Origin: Heliocidaris tuberculata
Lineage: Eukaryota > Echinodermata > Echinoidea > Camarodonta > Echinometridae
Direction of reading: 5' to 3'
DNA: 64,000 nt
Assembly: GCA_025618425.1 (NCBI GenBank)
Contig: CM046851.1
Span: forward strand, 8,865,110-8,929,109
Position numbers and translations under genes: made by a program. Below are positions 1 through 11,100 of the stretch, piece after piece. Positions within the stretch are counted from its first letter, which is position 1. Each line of letters begins with the position of its first letter. Under the pieces are notes generated by a model. It worked only from the letters and a program-made list of their open reading frames with translations. It was not told where the DNA came from and made no database searches.

Positions 1-493
1 TTTTGTCACAAGGTAGACATTGAAACACCTGCATACTTACCACCCTTGATTGTATGCGCGTCCCACGGTGTGTCCTGATCTGTGAAATAAAAGAAAAAGA
101 ATGAACGTTCGAGAGGGCACGTATCCAAATTGAAAATTAAATGAATTTCAGTATTAGCATAGCTATAACAAAATAACAATGATATTTTAAAAAAAAAAAT
201 CAGATACCAAAAAGTCATCATATATCACTTTTAAAGTAATTTCGAAAAACGCTTTGATAAGTGAACGGTCTCCGCTACTGAGGGGCATTTCATCAAGGTG
301 GATTTTATCCACAGATATAGCCATGATAGCTGTCGTTATGTTGGGCAGTCATATGGCAAGCTGTCAGGTCGTCATAAGCAACCTTGTAAGTAGGCTAGGC
401 ATACTTTTTAGCATGGTCATCCCATTACATCAAATTAAGATATCAATTTTAAAAGGAGTAAATAATGTATATAATATATAGATTGAAGCTTAC
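1..493. other. Unassigned, possible intron
   Basis: This is AT-rich sequence in which no coding signal stands out. If the minus-strand gene is real, this would be its next intron. The bases at about 280-297 match one end of the foldback family found at 9013, 37022 and 63212, but no second end is visible. Confidence 0.3.
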
Positions 494-725
494 CTTCTTG
501 GAATGTTTAATGGGCGGTCAAAGAAAGGGAATTGCCTCCGGCGTCTGACTCCACTGACCACACCCAATCTTTCTTGACCACGATACAGCAGCGGACCTGG
601 CTTATGCAATACCCGTCTCGGCTTCCTCCTCACTACTCCTGTAGCAAGACGTTTACGTTCCGAGAGGCTCAGCAGTGTTCGACCATGTATCCCCTCGTCT
701 CCCCCTGCTGCTTCTGCAGATCATT
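494..725 (-). CDS. Candidate second downstream exon of the unidentified minus-strand gene
   Basis: A good acceptor (gtcttattgcag, ending at 726) and a consensus donor (gtaagc at 493) bound this GC-richer block. In the phase set by the exon at 4034-3925 it reads 23 codons to TAA at 655-653, with SSRGRRGD and then SNT, matching the 1305-1419 block. This reading contains an RGD tripeptide. If the alternative acceptor at 714 is used, another frame is open for all 220 nt to the donor. The choice is uncertain. Confidence 0.3.
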
Positions 726-1304
726 CTGCAATAAGACGACCAGAGAATTAAATATCTATATTGTTAGGTACATGTAATAACTCAAGTGACGAATCCGGGG
801 GGGGGGGGGCATGGGGAGCACGCCCCCCCCCCCTGCAAAATCCAATCTGTCATATAATGTGTCCCTATCTGTGCCCCGTGGATAATTCAGACCCCAAGAG
901 CAAGAGGCTCCTTTCCCCCTCGTAAGCATTAAGAACAAAATAAAATAAACATTGACATGTAATTATTTTCTCCTCTTTTGTGGATGAGGAAATCATGTTC
1001 TGGCTTAATAATTTGTCAAAATTAGGTCTATATTACTCAGAATTACAGGTGTGTCAAGCTAGAAAGGAAAAGTAAATCGGTATATACTGAAGATGCATTT
1101 CATACATTGCAAAACTGGTCTTCTGATATACAAGTATGTGATGTTGAGAAATATCACTCCAGGCTATGATCACACATTGCCTCGCCTTGCGGCAATCCGG
1201 ACCGACCTCCGCAGGTCTTGGTTTGCCCGATTGGCGGCACGACACTGCTCTCTACCTGCTTCGAGCTGAGCGGCGGCTCTCTGCAGCTGCGATCTCTCGA
1301 GCCA

Positions 1305-1419
1305 CTAGACGGGGTGACCTCCGTCTCGGGTGAAGTTGCTCACGCTCCTCCTCCCGTCTCCGCCTCTCCCCCTGCTGCTGACGGTAAGCAGGAACTGTGC
1401 TCGCGATGCAACTTGTTGA
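1305..1419 (-). CDS. Candidate downstream exon of the unidentified minus-strand gene
   Basis: A strong acceptor (a T-run followed by attgcag at 1426-1420) precedes GC-rich sequence unlike its surroundings. In the phase demanded by the exon at 4034-3925 it reads 37 codons to TAG at 1307-1305 and contains SSRGRGGD followed by SNF. In another frame the block stays open to a possible donor near 1265 and reads an Arg/Glu-rich peptide (for example GERRRREEEREQ). The two readings cannot both be right, and transcript data would decide. An Arg-rich remnant continues, in shifted frames, to about 1160. Confidence 0.3.
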
Positions 1420-1604
1420 CTGCAATAAAAAAAAATTAAAAAAACAACAATTAGTTCAATATTTTTACTACCACACGATCCTTTCCCACTTCATGTTGAT
1501 ATGATTTTGTTGTATAGGTATCTGTCTGAAGTGCCCGGGTTCTCAACATATTTTCCAGAAGTTTCAGGACTTTTGCCATTAACATAGCTAAAATTCAGGG
1601 GGGG

Positions 1605-2075
1605 ACGGGGTGGTCCCTGAATACAATAAGTTTTTCAGCCATAACAATGATTGTGACGTTTCCTCAAGGGAGGAGCATAGGCTTACGAGGTTGGGGCTGC
1701 AGCCAGAGGCGTCGGAACGTCGGGGCTCGGACAATGCATGGGGGGGGGGGGGAATCTTTTGTCCACCAGACAAAAGATGCCTCCGCAGCCTCCCCCAATC
1801 CATTGTCCGAGCCCGACGTTCCGACGCCTCTGGCTGCAGCCCCCTGAGAATTTTGAAAGTGGCGCCATCACCACTACCTCATATTCGGGCAGCGAGGTGC
1901 CCGAATATTCTCATATTCGAGCAGGAAGGTGCCCGAATATTTAATTTATTTAGATTTTCATTAGATTTTGGATCGCTCGCTTTGATTTCGAAATGTAGAA
2001 ACTTGAATTGGGCAAAAGAAAGATGGCAGCCCCTCGCGAAAATGTGCCGTACGCCTATGGGGACATCTTGACAGG
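1605..2075. repeat. Dispersed repeat with a near-perfect 43-bp hairpin (copy 1)
   Basis: This repeat contains the words TATTCGGGCAGCGAGGTG and GGGCTGCAGCCCC, which recur at 27040-27490. Its left part is a hairpin: 1693-1735 is nearly the exact reverse complement of 1801-1844, with one G difference, around a G-run. Open frames on both strands here are products of this symmetry. Confidence 0.6.
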
Positions 2076-2310
2076 ATATTTTCATTTTTACATTTTGAAA
2101 AATTATGGGATCAAAATGTGTATATCAGTAATTCAGAACAGAGTACTAATGAATTTTAGCTTCGATGCACAAAGAGGTACGCTATAATAAAGCTCGAGAA
2201 CCGATGGGCCAAAATTTTAGCTTTATCAGCTCATAATTTCATAACCCAGATTTATAGACAATTTGAAAAAGGCAAATGATTTAAATTCAATGGAAAAAGA
2301 TACACTTGAA

Positions 2311-3535
2311 CAGAGGCGGCGCTCCCGGGGAGGGGGGGGGCACAGTGCCCCCTCCCACTTTTTCAAATACCTGAAAAATGTCCTCTTTTACCTATGAAAC
2401 GTGCCCCTTTTCATAGCTGATAAGTGCCCCCTTTTCTTCGTATAGTGCCCCTTTTCCTTTCTAATAAGTGTCATTTTACCTTCTGATAAGTGCCCCCTTT
2501 AATCTCAGACATTATTGCCCCTTTTGAAATCTAATAAGTGCCCCTTTTTCGTCTGATTAGTGCCCATTTTCTGTTCTAGTAATGCAATTTTTCCTTCTAA
2601 GTGCCCCTTTTCCTTCGTATGACTGCCCCTTCTTCTTTCTAATAAGTGCCCTTTTCACCTTCTGATTAGTGCCCCTTTTAAGCTCAGATAAGTGGCCCCT
2701 TTTAAGCTCAGATAAGTGGCCCCTTTGAAATCCGACAAGTGTCCTTGTTTTCGTCTGATTAGCGCCCATTTTCCGTTTTAATAGTGCAATTTTTCCTTAT
2801 GATAAGTGCCCTTTTCACCTCTGATAAATGCCTCTTTTTAGATGTCCCTTTTACTTCTGATGAGTGCCCCCCTTTTTTTCTAATAGTATTAGTTTCCCTT
2901 TTGATAAGTGCCCCTGTTGTCTTCTGATAAGTGCCCTACCTATATACCTATATATATTTAATATATTTTACCTATATACCCCGATGTCGCTTACAAACTG
3001 TGCCCTAAAGTCCACAAAAGAGCCATATACCTAGCTCCAAATAATCAGAGAGGCATCATAATAATAGATGCCCCTACTGATATCAGCACAATGTGAGGCA
3101 GTGGAGCAGGGGGCAGGAGGGGCACAATTCCCTAAATTATACAAGGACAATTTTTTCTAATATTTTTCCAAAGTTCGCTCGCATTTAACATTGTCTTCTT
3201 ATCATATTAGGAAAATCACTGCTATTCAAAATATCTTGAATATTTTGCTCGTTCGCTTCGCTCGCTCTCAAATGAATAATCAGACCATTACACTCAACTG
3301 CAAAGTAGTTTTTTTTTTTTATTTTTTTTTATCTAGAACCATGTTAAGACATAAACAATAATGTGTCGAAAATGATCTTCGATAGTGTCTTAATCAGAAT
3401 GTAGCGGTATACTAATGTCTCAAAGTGGTATTTTCCGCATTGTTTTCACCCTTTGTAGGTGCCCTTTTTCCCCCCAAAAGTGCCCCTTTTTGTTGGTCCC
3501 CCCCCCCCACTTTGAAAGACGCTCCGCCGCCCCTG
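2311..3535 (+). mobile_element. Non-autonomous element with GGCGGC ends and a GTGCCCC minisatellite (copy 1)
   Basis: The ends are inverted: CAGAGGCGGCGCTC at 2311 and the complement of CAGGGGCGGCGGAGCGTC at 3535. From 2340 to 2940 a degenerate unit of about 20-30 bp (roughly TGATAAGTGCCCCTTTT) repeats more than 20 times. The part at 2985-3240 is shared, in reverse, with 22140-22400. No coding capacity was seen. Confidence 0.65.
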
Positions 3536-3924
3536 CACTTGAAGCTACAAAATACACAAAATTCTTCCTCGCCGTTGTCACTTCTTTATGACATTGTATA
3601 GGCCTACTTGGAAAAGAGCCGTTTTTTTTGTGTGTGGTTTTTTTTGTGTGTTTTTTTTTGTTTTTGTTTTTGTTCCTGTTTTTGTTTTTTTGTTTTTTTG
3701 TTTTTCTTAAAACCTTGGTGCCGGATTCATTTTTTATAAGTAATTTGTTTGCCAAACTTTTAATTAGGAAAATAGTTGCGTTAAGGCATTCATTTCAGCA
3801 ATGCTTTGGTCTGGCTTTGGTATAGGAAGACACGTTTTGTTAAAGCCGGTGGGTTTTTGTAACATTTTGGAACATACTGTAACATTAGATAAATGAAAAA
3901 TTAGATAAACGACTATTCACTTAC
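3536..3924. other. T-rich low-complexity sequence
   Basis: A T/G-rich tract (3620-3710) with repeated TTTTTG produces artefactual Lys/Asn-rich open frames on the minus strand. No gene signal was seen. Confidence 0.5.
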
Positions 3925-4034
3925 ATTTTGTGTTGCCAGCACTGGACTGTATCCAAGGCTGGGGGTGTCTTTCTCTTGCACCGGTAACCCTCGTGGGTGT
4001 ACGCGGCGCAGTTCAGTCCATACTGGTTAGCCAT
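3925..4034 (-). CDS. First coding exon of an unidentified gene
   Basis: An ATG at 4034 in a favourable context (AAAG before, GCT after) opens 36 codons plus two bases. It ends exactly at a consensus donor, gtaagt. The peptide starts MANQYGLNCAAY, contains the basic stretch YRCKRKTPP and ends QCWQHK. It has three cysteines (residues 9, 19 and 32) and no signal peptide or membrane segment. The family is not recognised. The intron would leave after the second base of a codon, so a following exon must supply one base. Blocks at 1305-1419 and 653-725 do this in an open frame. Coding status is inferred from the start and donor. Confidence 0.45.
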
Positions 4035-4649
4035 CTTTCACGAAGTGAAGTAATAACAAACCGAAGCAACGAAGAAAGTCCAGGAAACGAAGCAAATAAA
4101 GCTAACCTCCAAAACAACGTGTCTACGACAATGTCTAGCAGAGTGAGTGGAAAGAGTTACGGTTTGCAATCTTGCACGTAACCTCGCGCGATATCCTTCA
4201 GAGGTTTCTTTGAATGGGTACTTAGAAAAGACATCACGTGGTTCTAGCAGACGAACCAATCACATTTAGGCTACCCCCAAATTGTATTCGGAATTCACGC
4301 CAGGAAAAAGACATTACGTAGTTTTCAAGTACACGAAACAATCACATTCGACCTTTCAGGTCTCCACCCAAACTGTAAATGGGCATGCACGCCAGAATGC
4401 AATTAGACATTCTTAATACTGTGTCACAATAGAGAGCAGCCAAACATTTGTTATGTTGAATTCATGTGACATTCTAACTAATGTTAGTATTATATGACCT
4501 GGTTTATTTCAAATCGGTTTACAGCTTTTTGAACAAGCATACCTTGGAAGCTACATCGTCTAAGAATGTTCATCAATAGAAAGTTCACATTTGCATTCCA
4601 ATTATTGGATGTTCAGCTCTGCTAACATAATGATGAGATAGTTAATTGT
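4035..4649. other. Upstream region of the unidentified gene, with a diverged tandem duplication
   Basis: The first 100-200 bases are the expected 5' UTR and promoter of the gene starting at 4034. A CACGTG E-box lies near 4236. Two diverged copies of a segment of about 95 bp (4226-4304 and 4306-4393) follow. Each has AAAGACAT(C/T)ACGT, then CAATCACATT, then CACGCCAG. Confidence 0.35.
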
Positions 4650-5006
4650 GTTATGCGTAGCTGAGGTGGGGGGGGGGGGGCAGGGGCAGACTGCCCCCTG
4701 ACAACTTTTTCCCATGAAAATTGTGCCACCCCCCTCCTTGTGGAACTGATTACTTTTTTGTTGTTGCTTGTCAGAAAATTATGGAGGAAAACTGAACCCC
4801 TTAAAATCTGAGCAGACCCCCCCCCCCCCCCCCCACTGAGTGACTTTCGGATGGCTGGCAAAAAAAAAAATTGCCACCCCCCCCCCCCCCCCCCCCCCCC
4901 GAGTGACTTTGGAGGGCTGGTGAGAAGAAAAAAATACTAATCTCCCTCCAAACAGTTCCCCGAAGTTGACAGCCCTGCCCCCTTCTACAAAATCCTGCTA
5001 CGCCAC
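4650..5006. mobile_element. Small element with GTGGCGTAGC-type inverted ends
   Basis: GCGTAGCTGAGGTGG at about 4655 is mirrored by the complement of CCTGCTACGCCAC at about 5006. The interior holds long C-runs and the phrase TTGTTGCTTGTCAGAAAA, also seen at 15676, 21086 and 51371. It belongs to a class of elements whose ends read CAGNGGCG. Confidence 0.55.
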
Positions 5007-5361
5007 GGGGGGGGGGGGGGGGGGGGGGGGGCATGTCTCATTGAGACCTGTACATCATCCGCGTAAATCACTTTCTGAAAAGCATCCTAAACAGGGATTG
5101 CAGTAGGAGTATAGTTTTGATACACTAGACATGGAAACCCGTCTACCATCTCTGATTTTTATACCCTTAATGGCGATTTCCGCGGATATTCTTATTACCT
5201 CTGAATTTAATACCCTTTTTCTTGATTTTGCTGTTTTGGATACCCTTAATGCGTAACCCCTCACGCACCTAATGCTGAAAAATTACCCTATTTATCCGTT
5301 TTCGTGTACGCGGATAATGTACAGGTCTCAATGAGACATGCCTCCCCCCCCCCCCCCCCCC
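5007..5361. mobile_element. Inverted-repeat element with G-run plus GCATGTCTCATTGAGAC ends
   Basis: The right end (5311-5361) is the reverse complement of the left end (5007-5057), with the shared core GCATGTCTCATTGAGACC, then TGTACAT, then a CCGCGTA-like word. The outermost parts are a G-run and a C-run. It abuts the preceding element directly. The interior has no gene. Confidence 0.7.
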
Positions 5362-5736
5362 ACCCTCCATCACACTTTATTTGTTTTTACTCAACTCTGC
5401 CATTGCCTATCGCCTTGTTTGTTATGAATTCATGTTAATCCATGACCAAATTACAGGCTTAATTCATTTTAGTTATAATCATAAATATAATGGTAAATGA
5501 AAATAGGATCATAAAGATCATAAATAATAATGAAAAGGATCATAAATAATCATAAAGAGACACATAGGTGGATCCAGGGGTGGGTTGAAAAATCCACCTC
5601 CAGCCCCTCCCCCCGTTGGAGGAATTTAGATGCAAAGTGGCCCACTCTACCTATAAGCAGTGTCGTAGCTAAAGGAGGTGGGGACACAGGGACAGGTACC
5701 CCAAATTAAATAGTGTTTCAACATATACATATATGT

Positions 5737-6063
5737 GTAAACCTTTCAAGACAGGAATTATTTAAGAGCTAAATTGATCACATTTTGTTTAATCAAATTG
5801 CCAACAATAATATTTTTCGTTTAGTGCTACATGGTTTTTAGATGTAATGTCTTTGAAAACATGGTTGACAATTTTGTCGAAAAGTTGAAAAAAATTGCCA
5901 ATTTTAATAAAAAACAATGATTTTGAACCTCTCAATATGTTGCCAATTTAGGGATTTAAAGCTTATTCTCATTTTTAAAATTCCTGGCATCAAATGCAAA
6001 TGTTCATGCAACAAAAATGGACACAGTGTGTGCAGAAATTTTTAATTGTCTTGAAAGGGTTAA
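5737..6063 (-). mobile_element. TTAA-bounded element, family D (shortened copy, inverted)
   Basis: The ends are a CCTTTCAAGACAGG-like word at 5742 and TTGAAAGGGTTAA at 6063. The interior matches the elements at 13322 and 14017 in reverse orientation. This copy is 327 bp against about 415 bp for the others, and its left TTAA has decayed to GTAA. Confidence 0.65.
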
Positions 6064-7347
6064 AAACTGACAGAATATATTCAAAAGATAAAGAGACATA
6101 ATTTACATAATCACCATCACATGTCAATATAACAACCCAAATTCATACACCAAGAGTTACTGCACCAAGCATTTCATGCTTTTATTATTTCCTTAATCAG
6201 TAATTCACATTACACATTCAACTGATAACATAAAATATAATCGATGTATTACATAAATCAAACATTCACATTTGTACAAATCAGTGTATAGTAGATGAGC
6301 TTATTCCACGAATACCTTTCACTGTCAATCTTCAAATATGTTTACTACGAGGTTCATTAATGGAAACACACGTACTGTATCAAATGAGTGGGAAAAAAAA
6401 CGACTTGATTACAAGAAAGATAGAGAGAGAGGGGGGGGGGGGAGACAGAGAAAGGTCGGGAGAAAATAGAGAGAAAGAGGAAGGGAAGGAGAAAGAGATA
6501 CCGTATCGAAAATACTGTAACAGCAAATTGTCAGAGACTTCTGATCATAATTAAAACCCTGTGCACCATATCTGCATCATATTGAATACATGAGCTTGGT
6601 CAAAATTTATGTGCAGTCTCAAGGTATGGGGATATGTGCTGAGTGCCAGAAGCGCATCATCTGATATCACCTTACAATGAGTGAACACAGTTCTAGCTCT
6701 AAGCATAATTATCAAGTTAAAAGCATGGGGTAAAAACAGCTGACTGAGAAAACTAATAAAAAAATATAAACCAAGGATATTTGAAGAAAAAAAAGAGGTG
6801 AATATATGCAGGTACATGTAGTTATTCACTTCTATGTATGAAAATATTCTTCGTTTATACAACTGTAAAATACAGTTTCCACTCTACTGATTAAAAAATA
6901 GCATGAGTTTGGGGCAAACATTCATAAAGTACTAACTATTAAAGCTAGTTGCCGAATTACACTCCCTGAGAGACTTAAGTTGCATACCTATGCATGCAAT
7001 ACAATTCTCACTTTGAATAGAAAGGAGGAACTAGCTTTAACAGGAAAGTTTCATGAATATCCTCTGGTAATGACGATAAAACTCACACACATACATGTAC
7101 TTCCCAATAAAGACATTTCTGATCTCAATTTTTTCAGTGTTTTCATCAAATATGTTCAAATGGTGTTAATTTTACCCGAGATGCTGAAGATAAACAAGTA
7201 CGATTGTACATGTAGACAATTAAAGAACCTACAGATTTAAGTCCTATCCATGGGACCCAGTAATGATGGATGGATGCTTCATGCAATGTGATATAGGACA
7301 TGTCACTATGAAATTCATTTCTCATTTTCACTTCATTACAAAATCAA
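6064..7347. other. Intergenic sequence downstream of HADH
   Basis: This is AT-rich DNA containing a GA-rich patch with a G-run (6415-6500). No exon, RNA gene or element ends were recognised. HADH transcripts could extend into it if the distal poly(A) signal near 6180 is used. Confidence 0.4.
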
Positions 7348-8008
7348 TTTTATTTATTTTGTTTCATTATTACAGAAACTTATACAGAACTTGTGGATCG
7401 ACACTTGGCCCTTCTCAAATTAGTATGCTAACTCCAGCGAGATTTAATTTTAGGCCATTTTCAAGGATACGGGCCAATGTCTCCTGCTTCCAGACCATCG
7501 CTATGCAACTTATCCATTATCCTCATCGATGAACAAATAATCACCCATCATACTTCAATTTTCAGTACTAATTAAAAAATTAGAGGTAACATTGTAAGAT
7601 CCTATTGCATTTCCAACATAAAAATCAACATTCACTATATACCAAAATAATCAGTTCTGAAAAATCAGTTAAATCAAAGAACAAAGACAAAATGATGAAT
7701 TTCAAACACCAATCATGTCTCGAAAGCAAATAATTACTTGCAAGATTCAATTTGGCAATCAACCTAGCGCCAAATGTTCCATAACAAATCCCCCACACTA
7801 AACCAATTCCCATATTGCTTGCCAACATAATGATAACTGCATCAATTTACTTCTCAGTTCATCAAAGTCATGAAAAAGGTCTTCTGCTGCCTGCAATAAG
7901 GCCGTAACTGCCATATTGTCGATGGCTCATGTGACCTTATGGCAGGCAGCATACAAACAAAGTTGTAGTAAGGCAAAGACATCATGGAATGTTTTACGAA
8001 TAGATCTC
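7348..8008 (-). other. Probable HADH 3' untranslated region and poly(A) signals
   Basis: The first poly(A) signals met downstream of the HADH stop on the minus strand are two overlapping AATAAA hexamers at about 7357-7348. This would give a 3' UTR of about 650 nt. Another candidate signal lies near 6180. The extent is inferred and no transcript evidence is available. A 65-nt hairpin (7886-7950) lies inside. Confidence 0.4.
7886..7950. other. 65-nt hairpin in the HADH 3' UTR
   Basis: GCTGCCTGC-A-ATAAGG on the left pairs with CCTTAT-G-GCAGGCAGC on the right. After an 8x8 internal loop, GCCAT pairs with ATGGC around a 7-nt loop. The size resembles a microRNA precursor, but the large internal loop argues against one. 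Confidence 0.5.
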
Positions 8009-8130
8009 TTATTTGTTGTATTTGTAGAAACCTTCACCAGTCTTTACACCAAGCTTGCCCTCTGCCACAAGCTTGTTGATCGTCTCGCTTGGCTTGAAGA
8101 GTTCTTCATTGGGGTAGGCCTCATGCCAAC
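8009..8130 (-). CDS. HADH: HADH coding exon 8 (last coding exon)
   Basis: This exon encodes the end of codon 271 and residues 272-310, then TAA at 8011-8009. It contains [20 protein letters not shown], the standard C-terminus of the family. The acceptor is ttttttcacag. Confidence 0.96.
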
Positions 8131-11100
8131 CTGTGAAAAAAAAATTAACGAAATTAAATGTTTCATGAAAGCTAGATGAATGCAAGTGCTTCTCCAAATT
8201 ACCCCTGACTATGTTCATTTTTGCCACTACTCATGTATTACGTGTATTTTCACTTTTTTTAAAATCATGCTTTGTGTACAAGTACCTGTACATGTATATA
8301 AGTTCCTATCAGCCTGAAATATGAGAATAACAAATTGCAAACCAACTTCAGTCACCTTTGACCTCATTGAAATCACTGCTATGATCATACAGACTGGTAC
8401 CAAATGAGAAGTAGTTCACATGTTATTTGCAAAATTAAGAGTATAAACCTATAAATTTCAGCTAATTTGACTTCTCAGACATCTGACTTCTCAGACATTT
8501 GACCCTTTGGCTCCAAAATCTGATCATTTTAACTTCTAATGGTGACGAATAGTAGTACCATGTTTGAATTTCTTGAAAGAAAAAAACGTTTACAAAGGCC
8601 AAGTAGTTTGAGAAAGCTAATACTCATCCTAAGACAACCCTGAATCTAACGCGAACTAAACATTTAAAATACTGTTCGTCCTTTGACCCAGTAGTCCAAC
8701 TTTCTTTAAGGGTAATGAGCTGGAGGACCAATGGAGTATATTCCGAAGGTACACAAAAAACTAAAAATAGGAATGAGCAACATCTACTGTAAAACAAGTA
8801 ACTTTTGTAACGTATGTGATTCCATCTCCCCCCGGCTGAGAGAACACCAAAATAACCCGGCCTTTTTAGGGTTAATGACAGCTGTTTTGGCAGCAGAAAT
8901 TTTTGCAACTTTTGCAAAATTTCATGTAGAAATTCAATCTGATTTCAATACTTAAAAAATTAAACTTTTGTGAATCTTGAAAATTAAAAAAAATTTGGGT
9001 ATTAAGGTTTCTGAGGGGCATTTCATCAAGTGTCTTGTCAGTGATTTTTACTGACAAATTTGCTCTCAGCCAATCAGACGCAAGGATTTCAGTAGCTTTT
9101 AACAGTTACTGCAACTTGTCATTGATGACAAGTTTTATGAAACAGGGCCCTGGGGCCTGTAACATAAAGAGATAAATCAATCTTACGATTGATATCAATC
9201 GTAAGTCCATGGCAAACCATGTACTGAAGATTTACAATTGATCGTAAGATTGAATGTATTTCTTTATGTTACAGGCCCCTGGTTTGATAAAGTATTTCTC
9301 TCTCACCGTCTAAGATGAACTTGATGACGTCTATGCCAACATAGTCAGTCAGCTCGAATGGTCCCATAGGATATCCAGCTCCTAGCTTCATACCAATGTC
9401 AACGTCCCGTGGGGTGGCATCGCCTAGAGTGAGGAGGAGAAAATGGAGAAGTGACCAACCCTTGCTGGAGAAACAATTTTCCACATTTTCTTCCAAATAT
9501 TGGTTTTCTTTTAGCTTTAATTGCAGGAAAATATTATAAATAATAACACCGATCAGTACCTGGCAAAAGTATGTACAGCGATAGTGTACTCATAGCTGCT
9601 GTTTATTAAAGAATTTAATTTGGGGGGTCTGGACTTAGATTTTTAGCAAAAAGATAAAGGATAAATTGAAATTGAAATGACAAAAAATTGAAATTGTTTA
9701 TTTTTCTCTCACTATTTTCATCTTTAGCTTTTGGTCTCCTTCTGTCTTATTCCTTCTGTTTTCCTTTTTCCTTTACTGTTATTTTCTTCGTTTTACTTCT
9801 TCTTTTTCTTTTTCTTCTGCTGGTGAAATTCATGGAAGGTGGGGGCAAAGTCTCCCTCTCTCTCCGCAGGAATGATGCATCAGGCAGCAACAGACATGTG
9901 TATCAAAGACTGCAGATATTCTCCGTTTAGTTTTGGTACTATCTATTCTTATGTCAACTCACCTCTCTCTATCATCCGTACAGCTTCACACATGTAAGGC
10001 ACTAGCAGTCTGTTAACTACAAAGCCTGGGGTATCCTTGAAGTTAGAAATGAAAAATGAAGAATAAAGAGGGCTTAGGAGAGTGAGAAAACAAACAGATT
10101 TTGGTAATTCAAACAAGTTAGATGGTAAGTTTAATAGACAGGCATCATTGAACACAATCTAGCAGGAAGAAACCGAAAGCTAATCTTAAGTTCTCGTATT
10201 TCATTTCGAGAAAAACTGACTGCAATTCCGAGTAGTCTATCATGCATAAGACAGGTGGTTTCGACCTACAAACTTGAAAGAAACTGAAATTCACTTGCTG
10301 GAATTTACATTATTGTACCTGAAAAGCAACAAAACAAAGGCTTCTCGCACAGTGGCTGGAATCGAACCACAGACCATTTCATCCAAGACCCAGTGACTTC
10401 TCCACTAGAAAATGACACCTCTAGTCTAAATGGTAATAATTCAAATCAGAACTTGAACTTTATTCTCCACTATAAATGGGACAACATAAAACAGAACAAT
10501 CAAACATGGAGATATACAAATTGAACAAATGTTAGAGAAATAACTTTTTCTGGTAAATAAACAGCAATGAAAACATCAATCAGAAGGTTTACTTACTCTG
10601 CATGTGATAGGTGTCTTGCCAACTGCTTTTGAGAAATCCATAAGGCTGTTATATGTCTCGTCACTGGTATCGTTTATTCTCACAACCTAAACACAAGAGA
10701 GTGAATAAATGAGATAATTAAAAACAACCATACTACAAAACAAAAAACAAAAAAAAAACCTGAGATAGGTTTGACTAATTGATTGTAGAAATATTGACAC
10801 TAACAGGTTTCCAGGACAAATGTGCGCTCAAAATCTAAGTCCAGAACCCCCAAATTTAAACCAAAAAAAATTAACATGGAGCTCATGCACACAGGTCCTT
10901 AGTTTCAATTCAGACTCCCTTTGAAAAAGATTAATGTAGAGCCCTACATACATTAAAAGTATGTATATCTAGAGCAGGTTTGATTACAGGTACACACACG
11001 TACACCGTATGCAGCCATTTGAGACCGACAAGAAAATAATAATTTGAGTAATGTAATGTGGGAATAAGAAGGATATTCATAAAATAGAGGTAACGTTAAT

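Noticed and set aside
281..420. Fourth copy of foldback family A
   Set aside because: Only about 17 bases of one end match. The core and the other end are missing.
1610..2071. 153-codon plus-strand frame
   Set aside because: It lies inside a dispersed repeat with a long hairpin. Similar frames exist on the other strand because of the symmetry.
10335..10425. Possible tRNA gene
   Set aside because: The A and B boxes are present, but the acceptor stem and anticodon arm do not fold. It fits a SINE head better.
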